Source of the DNA: Actinomycetota bacterium
Lineage (GTDB): Bacteria > Actinomycetota > Acidimicrobiia > Acidimicrobiales > SZUA-35
Assembly (NCBI GenBank): GCA_027730885.1
Contig: JAQCHM010000217.1
Span: 1 to 5,994, forward strand
DNA length: 5,994 nucleotides
Reading direction: 5' to 3'
A program made the translations under genes and the position numbers. Shown in pieces: positions 1-4,931 of this stretch. Under the pieces are notes generated by a model, which searched no databases, was not told where the DNA came from, and saw only the letters and a list, made by a program, of their open reading frames with translations. How positions within the stretch are numbered: the stretch's first letter is position 1; every line of letters begins with the position of its first letter.

Positions 1-640
1 AGGTGCCGGGCACCTCACGGCCGTCGGGTGTCTGATGCAGGTAGGTTCGTGAGGTCGAGAAGCCCAGCGCCCCACCCTGCAAGGCCTCCTCGACGAGGGC
101 GCACATCTTGGCGATGTCCTCGGCGTCGGCGTGGTGCTGGTCGATGGCCCGATCGCCCATCGCGGCGACCCGCACCGAGCAGTGCCCAACCATCCCTCCG
201 ACGTTGATGCCCTTGGGCATGCGGGCGTAGCTGTCGAGGTACTCGGTATAGGTCTCCCAGTCCCATGGAAGCCCTTCCATGATCGCGTTCGCCGGGATGT
301 CCTCGACCGATTCCATCATCTCCGCCAGCTGTTGACGGTCCTCGGGCTTGCAGGGGGCGAAGGTGACGCCGCAGTTACCCATGACCGCGGTCGTGACCCC
401 ATGCCAGCACGAGACGGTGCCGACGGGATCCCACGCCAGCTGGGCGTCGAGGTGGGTGTGGATGTCGACGAAGCCCGGAAGCACCAATCTGCCGGTCGCG
501 TCATGGGTCTGGGTGGCCTCGCCGGGGCAGTCGCCGATGGCGACGATCCGGTCGCCGACGATGGCGACATCTGCTTGTCGGGCCGGTGCGCCGGTGCCGT
601 CGACGACGGTGCCGCCTCGGATGAGTAGGTCGTAGTTCAT
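1..640 (-). CDS. N-acyl-D-amino-acid deacylase-like amidohydrolase (partial, 3' end outside window)
   Basis: Metal-dependent amidohydrolase of the D-aminoacylase group (amidohydrolase family 3), expected to hydrolyse an amide or cyclic amide bond in the cytoplasm. The ATG at 640-638 opens a frame that stays open to the left edge, giving 213 visible residues; family members usually have about 480-580. Visible signatures are the N-terminal beta-sandwich start RGGTVVDGTG (8-17), the metal-binding HTH (His61, His63) with Asp65, GVTTAVMGNCG (81-91) whose Cys90 matches the metal-ligand cysteine of D-aminoacylases, EGLPWDWETYTEYLD (122-136), VGH with His153, and GFSTSR near the visible end. An AAGGAG ribosome binding site lies 4 nt before the ATG and supports this start. 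It is divergent from the oxidoreductase at 731. The lysine/histidine half of the active site is off the window, and the family is often over-annotated, so the substrate is unknown. Family assignment is firm; D-amino acid specificity is not. Confidence 0.88.
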   Translation of the reverse strand, partial: MNYDLLIRGGTVVDGTGAPARQADVAIVGDRIVAIGDCPGEATQTHDATGRLVLPGFVDIHTHLDAQLAWDPVGTVSCWHGVTTAVMGNCGVTFAPCKPEDRQQLAEMMESVEDIPANAIMEGLPWDWETYTEYLDSYARMPKGINVGGMVGHCSVRVAAMGDRAIDQHHADAEDIAKMCALVEEALQGGALGFSTSRTYLHQTPDGREVPGT

Positions 641-644
641 GGTT

Positions 645-650
645 CTCCTT
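645..650 (-). promoter_or_regulatory. Ribosome binding site of the amidohydrolase gene
   Basis: AAGGAG on the minus strand, 4 nt upstream of the ATG at 640-638. It is a near-perfect Shine-Dalgarno match and fixes the start of the leftward gene. The rightward gene has no such site. Confidence 0.75.
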
Positions 651-708
651 GGTTGCTCGTTCGATGGAGCTTCAGTCCTCATACAAGGTTACTACCGGGC
701 GGCGCCGG

Positions 709-725
709 GAACCTGACTACGGTTC
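709..725. promoter_or_regulatory. Inverted repeat GAACC-N7-GGTTC, possible operator
   Basis: Perfect 5-bp arms, GAACC at 709-713 and GGTTC at 721-725, separated by 7 bp. The repeat covers the candidate -10 hexamer (718-723) of the rightward operon. A dimeric repressor bound here would block that promoter. No regulator gene lies in the window, and arms this short can arise by chance in GC-rich DNA. Confidence 0.3.
718..723 (+). promoter_or_regulatory. Candidate -10 hexamer of a leaderless promoter
   Basis: TACGGT matches the actinobacterial TANNNT -10 pattern and ends 7 nt before the A of the ATG at 731. That spacing would put the transcription start at or next to the start codon, giving a leaderless mRNA, which is common in actinobacteria. 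The absence of any Shine-Dalgarno sequence before 731 fits. No clear -35 element is seen. The call is inferred from spacing and a loose consensus. Confidence 0.4.
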
Positions 726-730
726 TGGTC

Positions 731-1777
731 ATGCCTTCCTCTTTTGCTCTCGACGAACTCGGTCCGGCCGCCACCGACTGCTACATCGCCTCCGGGATGT
801 CGCCCGACGATGCGGCCAAGGTCGTCGACAACCAGCTCTGGGCCGATCTGCGAGGAGTGGACACACACGGGCTGTGGCGGCTGCCGTGGTACGTCGGTTG
901 GTTCCGTGACGGCACCACCGATCCCACGGCTCATCTCACCGTGGTGCACGAAACGGCCTCGAGCCTCGCGGCCGACGGCAACTCCGGGTTGGGTCAGCTG
1001 GTCATCACCCAACTGATCGAGCGGCTCATCGCCAAGGCCAACGACAGCGGCGTCGTGGTCGGCACCATCCGGGACTCGAACGATTGGGGCTGCGGGGCCT
1101 ACTACCCCTACAAGGCGGCCGAAGCGGGATTTCTGTGCATCGCAACGACCACCTCGGTTCCGAACCTGGCGCCCTTCGGAAGCCGTCGCCGCCTCTTCGG
1201 CAACAACCCGATGGTGTTCACCGTGCCCCGTCGAGACGAGCGCCCGCTCGTGCTCGATTTCGCGCTGACCCCGGTGGCGTTGGGCAAGGTCATGCGGGCC
1301 CGCGACGAGGGCACCAGTCTGCCGCTCGACTGGGGGTTCCGGGACAACGAAGGTCAACCGACCACCGATCCAGCGGTGGCCTTGGAGGGCGTGATTCCGG
1401 CTATCGGAGGCTACAAGGGGACGGGCTTGGCCATGATGACCAACGTGCTCGCGGGAATCCTCTCGGGATCGTCCCACTCGACCGGTGTTCGGATCGGGCA
1501 TCGCGGGCAGTTCTTCGTTCTGCTCGACCCGGGTCTGTTCGGCGGGCGCGAGCGTTTCTTCGACGAGATCGAGGACATGGTCGGCCAGATTCGCCGAGCC
1601 GGGGAGGAGGACGCGCTTCCCGGTTCCACGGTCTACCTCCCGGGTGAGATCGAGGAGCAGACGATGGCCGCCCGCCGAGCCGCTGGTCGGGTCACCTACC
1701 CCGACTCGGTCGTCGAGCAGATCCGTACCATCGCGTCGGATCTGGGCGTCGCTTTCCCCGACGGTGTGTCGGTGTGA
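731..1777 (+). CDS. Ldh_2-family NAD(P)-dependent oxidoreductase (malate/L-lactate/ureidoglycolate dehydrogenase type)
   Basis: Cytoplasmic oxidoreductase of the Ldh_2 fold, whose members interconvert 2-hydroxy acids and 2-keto acids or reduce cyclic imino acids with NAD(P)H. From the ATG at 731 it has 348 residues, the normal family length. Visible motifs: RGVDTHGLWRL (41-51) with the active-site His46 and Arg50, DGNSGLGQ (82-89), SNDWGCGAYY (116-125), APFGSRRRLFGNNPM (147-161) in the nucleotide-binding region, LDFALT (175-180), and GGYKGTGLAMM (226-236). The usual SNH motif reads SND (Asp118) and the usual GTNP reads GNNP, so this is a divergent branch with uncertain substrate. An in-frame TTG at 653 would add 26 residues unlike the family and reach into the control region, so I reject it. 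No Shine-Dalgarno precedes 731, but a leaderless promoter may. First gene of a three-gene run, with 42 bp to the next gene. Confidence 0.88.
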   Translation: MPSSFALDELGPAATDCYIASGMSPDDAAKVVDNQLWADLRGVDTHGLWRLPWYVGWFRDGTTDPTAHLTVVHETASSLAADGNSGLGQLVITQLIERLIAKANDSGVVVGTIRDSNDWGCGAYYPYKAAEAGFLCIATTTSVPNLAPFGSRRRLFGNNPMVFTVPRRDERPLVLDFALTPVALGKVMRARDEGTSLPLDWGFRDNEGQPTTDPAVALEGVIPAIGGYKGTGLAMMTNVLAGILSGSSHSTGVRIGHRGQFFVLLDPGLFGGRERFFDEIEDMVGQIRRAGEEDALPGSTVYLPGEIEEQTMAARRAAGRVTYPDSVVEQIRTIASDLGVAFPDGVSV

Positions 1778-1810
1778 CAGGCTCGTTGACGGATCCAGCT
1801 TGAGAGAACG

Positions 1811-1816
1811 AGGAAG
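1811..1816 (+). promoter_or_regulatory. Ribosome binding site of the acyl-CoA dehydrogenase gene
   Basis: AGGAAG within GAGGAAG, ending 3 nt before the ATG at 1820. The spacing is short but the purine-rich match supports this start codon. Confidence 0.5.
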
Positions 1817-1819
1817 ATC

Positions 1820-3076
1820 ATGGACTTCGACTACAGCCCGAAGGTACTCGAGAACAAAGCAAGGCTCGAGGCGTTCATGGACGAGTACGTCTATCCCGCG
1901 GAGCGGCAATACCACGACTTCGTGATGGATCAGAAGAACCTCTGGAAGCAGCCGCCGATCGTGGAGGAGCTGAAGGCCAAGGCGAAGGAGGCGGGCATCT
2001 GGAACTGGTTCCTGCCGGCCGAGTACGGCGAATTCAGCCCCGGCTTCACCAACCTCGAGTTCGCGCCGCTGGCCGAGGTGATGGGCCGGGTTCCTTGGTC
2101 ATTCGAGGTCTTCAACTGTTCGGCGCCGGACCGCGGGAACATGGAGGTGCTGGCCAGATTCGGCAGCCGCGAGCAGCAGGACCAATGGCTCCGGCCGCTG
2201 CTCGAGGGTCGAATCCGCTCTACGTACGCCATGACCGAACCTCAGGTGGCATCGTCCGACGCGACCAACATGCAGCTGACGATCAAGCGCGAAGGCGACC
2301 AGTACGTATTGAACGGGCGGAAGTGGTGGAGCAGCAACATCATGCACCCTCACAACGAAGTTCTCGTCACGATGGGTGTCACCAACCCCGACGCCCCACG
2401 GCACCAGCAACACTCGATGGTGCTCGTACCCCGCGACAGCGAAGGCCTCGAAGTCGTCCGTGCCGTCGAGGTGTTCGGCAACTACCACTCGCCGGCCGGC
2501 CACGGCGAGCTGGCGTTCAACAACGTGCGGGTGCCGGTCGAGAACATCATTCTCGGCGAAGGTCAGGGGTTCACCATCGCCCAGGGTCGCCTGGGCCCTG
2601 GTCGTTTCCAGTACGCGATGACCAACGTCGGCATGGCCCAGCGCATGCTGGACCTCGTATGTGCCCGGGCTGATCAGCGCGAACCGTTCGGGAAGAAGAT
2701 CTCCGAGCAATCATCGGTCCGCCAGGACATCGCGCGAGCGCGCTGCCAGATCGAACAGGCCCGACTCCTCGTTCTGAAGGCCGCGGCCGAGATGGACAAG
2801 TCGGGGGCCAAGGGCGCCCGCGATTACATCTCCATGGTGAAGATCATCGGCCCGAAGCTGGCCCACGACGTTGCCGAACGGGCGATGCAGATCTTCGGCG
2901 GCAAGGGCGTCAGCGGCGACACACCGATTGCCGACATGTACGTGCTCGGGCGACTCATGCGCATCGCCGACGGACCCGACGAGGTGCACATGAACCAGTT
3001 GGCCAAGTTGACCATGGCCCAGGCCGAGATCGAGCGTTTGGCCGGCCGGGGTGGCATCGCGTGGTACGGCGACTGA
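1820..3076 (+). CDS. Acyl-CoA dehydrogenase, ACAD10/11-like clade
   Basis: FAD-dependent acyl-CoA dehydrogenase (418 residues, full length) that should introduce an alpha,beta double bond into an acyl-CoA and pass electrons to electron-transfer flavoprotein. Domains in order: N-terminal helical domain (about 1-135), middle beta domain with the FAD/substrate motif YAMTEPQVASSDATN (136-150), and C-terminal helical domain from about 250. Clade markers are TEPQVASSDAT, AQGRLGPGR (254-262), QIFGGKGVSGDTP (357-369) and ADGPDEVH (383-390). Asp384 aligns with the catalytic Glu of the YEGT motif of medium-chain enzymes; Asp there is usual in this clade. Unlike animal ACAD10/11 there is no aminoglycoside-phosphotransferase-like kinase domain. 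The stretch NYHSPAGHG (221-229) departs from the common GYDDAPHGH, hinting at a different acyl group. It starts 42 bp after the Ldh_2 gene and ends 7 bp before the MDR gene, so co-transcription is likely. The substrate is unknown; the clade often acts on long or branched acyl-CoAs. Confidence 0.93.
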   Translation: MDFDYSPKVLENKARLEAFMDEYVYPAERQYHDFVMDQKNLWKQPPIVEELKAKAKEAGIWNWFLPAEYGEFSPGFTNLEFAPLAEVMGRVPWSFEVFNCSAPDRGNMEVLARFGSREQQDQWLRPLLEGRIRSTYAMTEPQVASSDATNMQLTIKREGDQYVLNGRKWWSSNIMHPHNEVLVTMGVTNPDAPRHQQHSMVLVPRDSEGLEVVRAVEVFGNYHSPAGHGELAFNNVRVPVENIILGEGQGFTIAQGRLGPGRFQYAMTNVGMAQRMLDLVCARADQREPFGKKISEQSSVRQDIARARCQIEQARLLVLKAAAEMDKSGAKGARDYISMVKIIGPKLAHDVAERAMQIFGGKGVSGDTPIADMYVLGRLMRIADGPDEVHMNQLAKLTMAQAEIERLAGRGGIAWYGD

Positions 3077-3083
3077 GCAATCG

Positions 3084-4079
3084 GTGAACACCCGCGTTCT
3101 GCTGGCGCGCCGGCCCCAGGGCCCAATCACCACCGACCTCTTCGTTTTCGACCAGGCGCCGGTACCCGAACCCGGACCGGGCGATGTTCTGGTCCGTAAC
3201 ATCTACCTGTCCTGCGATCCGTACCTGGTGGGCCGGATCCAGTCGGTATTCCCGCTGGGTGAGCCGGTCGCGGTTCGAGCGGTCGGGGTCATCGCACGAT
3301 CCGAGAACCCAGCGTGGCTCGAGGGAACGATCGTGTGGGGCTTCCTCGCCTGGGAGGAGTACACCCTCGTCCCGGGCGGCCGGGGGCTCACCGCAGTCGA
3401 TCCCACTTTGGGGCCCATCTCCTCGGCGATCTCCGTCCTGGGGATGCCGGGCCTCACCGCCTACGTCGGCACCCTCGAGCTGGGTCAGCCGAAGCCGGGC
3501 GAGACCTTCTACGTCTCGTCGGCTGCCGGAGCGGTCGGGTCGCTCGCCGGCCAGCTCGCCCGGCTCGCCGGAGCCCGGGTCGTTGGCAGCGCGGGATCAC
3601 CGGCCAAATGCGCCCACGTGATCGACAAGCTGGGCTTCGACGCCTGCTTCGATCACCGGGCCGTGTCCTCAGTGGGCGAGGGGCTCGATCAGCACTGCCC
3701 GGAAGGCGTTGACGTGTATTTCGACAACGTGGGCGGCGAGACCCTCGACGCGGTCCTGGCCAGGTTGAACCCCCACGCTCGCATTGCGGTTTGTGGGCAG
3801 ATCTCGACCTACGTCGGACAAGGGGCCGGGCTTCCCAACATCATGGCAATGCTCCGCCAGCGGGCGACGATGACCGGGTTCTCGATCTATGACCACACCC
3901 ACAAGCTTCCGGAGTTCCTGCCCTGGATGAGCCGCCTCCTGCGCGAAGGGAACGTGGTCTACGTCGAGGACGTGCGCGAGGGCATCGACTCGGTGCCCGA
4001 CGCCTTCGTGGGAATGCTCGCCGGCGACAACATCGGCAAGCGCCTGGTCCGGGTCAGCGACGATCCGACCACCAGCTGA
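3084..4079 (+). CDS. NADP-dependent MDR enone reductase (PTGR/CurA, leukotriene B4 12-hydroxydehydrogenase type)
   Basis: Zinc-independent medium-chain dehydrogenase/reductase that reduces the C=C bond of alpha,beta-unsaturated ketones or aldehydes with NADPH in the cytoplasm. The GTG at 3084 gives 331 residues, the normal length. Motifs: YLSCDPYLVGRI (41-52, family form YLSxDPYMRGRM), LGMPGLTAY (119-127), the glycine-rich nucleotide-binding stretch SAAGAVGSLAGQLARLAGA (146-164), Lys175, which matches the residue contacting the NADPH 2'-phosphate, YFDNVGGETLD (212-222), and the C-terminal NIGKRLVRV. No zinc-ligand set is visible. The GTG lies 7 bp after the preceding stop with no strong ribosome binding site, so translational coupling is likely. 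A GTG at 3051 in the same frame would overlap the acyl-CoA dehydrogenase by 26 bp and add residues absent from the family. As third gene of the run it could reduce an enone intermediate of the same pathway. Family is sure, substrate unknown. Confidence 0.9.
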   Translation: MNTRVLLARRPQGPITTDLFVFDQAPVPEPGPGDVLVRNIYLSCDPYLVGRIQSVFPLGEPVAVRAVGVIARSENPAWLEGTIVWGFLAWEEYTLVPGGRGLTAVDPTLGPISSAISVLGMPGLTAYVGTLELGQPKPGETFYVSSAAGAVGSLAGQLARLAGARVVGSAGSPAKCAHVIDKLGFDACFDHRAVSSVGEGLDQHCPEGVDVYFDNVGGETLDAVLARLNPHARIAVCGQISTYVGQGAGLPNIMAMLRQRATMTGFSIYDHTHKLPEFLPWMSRLLREGNVVYVEDVREGIDSVPDAFVGMLAGDNIGKRLVRVSDDPTTS

Positions 4080-4082
4080 TCC

Positions 4083-4100
4083 CGCGGTTCACGGCCCGCG
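4083..4100. terminator. Weak hairpin between convergent genes, possible bidirectional terminator
   Basis: CGCGG (4083-4087) and CCGCG (4096-4100) can pair as a 5-bp stem with an 8-nt loop in the 24 bp between two convergent stop codons. There is no U-tract on either strand, so it is not a classical intrinsic terminator. Position is the main argument. Confidence 0.25.
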
Positions 4101-4103
4101 ACA

Positions 4104-4883
4104 TCATCCCTGGCGGTCTCGATTCCACTCCCGCGCCGACATCGACGCGATGGCCTCGAGCGCCAAGCCGGTGTGCAGATCCTCGGCCATGGCCCTGCGG
4201 AGCGGCCGGACCAGCGCGTGGCGGGTGTTGCGCAGAAGAATCGGGTTGAGTGTCGCGAGACCAGCAGCGAGTTCGTAGGCCCGCGGCAGCAGCCGGTCGG
4301 CGGCCAGGACCTCTCCGACGATGCCGAGATCCTTGGCCTCGTCAGCGTGGATCTGCTGCCCGGTGAGCAAGAAGTAGCGACCGCGATTGGGGCCGAGGAG
4401 CAGGGGCCAGATCACCTGCATGCTGTCGCCAGGAACCAACCCGCCCGGGAAGTGCGGCGCGTCCTGGAAATAAGTGTGTTCGGCCGCCAGCACGATGTCG
4501 CACAGGACCGCCAGCTCCGAGTGCACGGTGACCGGTCCGTTGACCGCGGCGATCACCGGGACCTCGATGGCGAGCAACTGGTCGACCAAGCGGTTGCCTT
4601 CCCAGATGATCCGATCCCAGACGGTGGCATTGGCTCGACCCTCGGCCAGTGGATTGGGGCCGTCGGGCAACTCGATGAACGTGTCGCCGGTCCCGGTGAG
4701 GACCACCACCCGGTTCTCACGATCCGAGGCGACGGCGTTGAACAACTCCGGGAGTTCCTGGTGCGGGAGGCCGCCCCATTGCAGCGCGCTCCCCTTCGAG
4801 TGCATGCGAATGGTCAGGACGCCGGCGTCGTCCCGAGAGACGTCGGCGGTGCGGTAGCGGTCCTTGTACTCAGCTAGTTCCAT
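4104..4883 (-). CDS. Crotonase-fold hydrolase resembling 6-oxocamphor hydrolase (beta-diketone hydrolase)
   Basis: Crotonase-superfamily protein of 259 residues, starting at the ATG at 4883-4881. Instead of the two acidic residues typical of enoyl-CoA hydratases it carries residues matching the 6-oxocamphor hydrolase active site: Trp36 (SALQWGG), His121 and Glu123 (NGPVTVHSEL), His144 and Asp153 (FQDAPHFPGGLVPGD, 139-153) and Glu243 (GLALEA). The enzyme's Rhodococcus prototype uses Trp40, His122, His145, Asp154 and Glu244 as I recall them, so four residues sit at a constant offset of one. The following GPNRGRYFLLTGQ (164-176) also fits that subfamily. The prototype cleaves a C-C bond in a non-enolisable cyclic beta-diketone without CoA or metal (retro-Claisen reaction). 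The natural substrate here is unknown; some relatives are annotated simply as enoyl-CoA hydratase/isomerase. It follows the aminotransferase by 48 bp on the same strand and faces the acyl-CoA dehydrogenase operon, which could degrade the acid product. Confidence 0.88.
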   Translation of the reverse strand: MELAEYKDRYRTADVSRDDAGVLTIRMHSKGSALQWGGLPHQELPELFNAVASDRENRVVVLTGTGDTFIELPDGPNPLAEGRANATVWDRIIWEGNRLVDQLLAIEVPVIAAVNGPVTVHSELAVLCDIVLAAEHTYFQDAPHFPGGLVPGDSMQVIWPLLLGPNRGRYFLLTGQQIHADEAKDLGIVGEVLAADRLLPRAYELAAGLATLNPILLRNTRHALVRPLRRAMAEDLHTGLALEAIASMSAREWNRDRQG

Positions 4884-4892
4884 GCGCGCGAT

Positions 4893-4898
4893 CTTTCC
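4893..4898 (-). promoter_or_regulatory. Ribosome binding site of the crotonase-fold gene
   Basis: GGAAAG on the minus strand, 9 nt upstream of the ATG at 4883. It is a moderate Shine-Dalgarno match and supports this start within the 48-bp gap after the aminotransferase stop. Confidence 0.45.
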
Positions 4899-4931
4899 AG
4901 AGTCAGACCGCCCGCGCCCACCGACGCGAGA

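Larger units (their letters stand above)
641..730. promoter_or_regulatory. Divergent intergenic control region
   Basis: These 90 bp separate two start codons facing away from each other (ATG at 640 leftward, ATG at 731 rightward), so promoters for both directions should lie here. The part around 668-695 is visibly richer in A/T than the flanking genes. It contains the leftward ribosome binding site, a candidate rightward -10 hexamer and an inverted repeat, listed separately. TAACCT on the minus strand (692-687) is a possible leftward -10 of the TANNNT type, but I found no convincing -35 for either direction. Confidence 0.55.

Noticed and set aside
131..628. Plus-strand open frame of 165 codons opposite the amidohydrolase
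   Set aside because: The minus strand encodes HTH, GNCG and other D-aminoacylase motifs over the same bases. The plus-strand product resembles no family I know.
700..707. Perfect 8-bp palindrome CGGCGCCG in the divergent region
   Set aside because: Short all-G/C palindromes are expected by chance in DNA of this composition, and it is not placed on a promoter element.
653..730. TTG start giving the oxidoreductase 26 more residues
   Set aside because: The added residues do not resemble the family N-terminus, and the stretch looks like the divergent promoter region.
692..1915. Long minus-strand open frame of 407 codons opposite the oxidoreductase gene
   Set aside because: It is antisense to a gene with clear Ldh_2 motifs and runs past its end into the acyl-CoA dehydrogenase. 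Its translation shows no family motif; open antisense frames are common in GC-rich DNA.
3051..3083. Upstream GTG for the MDR gene, overlapping the acyl-CoA dehydrogenase end
   Set aside because: The family N-terminus begins at about NTRVLLARRP, so the GTG at 3084 fits better; the extension would be low-complexity and unmatched.
4173..4877. Plus-strand open frame of 234 codons opposite the crotonase-fold gene
   Set aside because: The minus-strand product has strong family motifs and a ribosome binding site; this is its antisense shadow.
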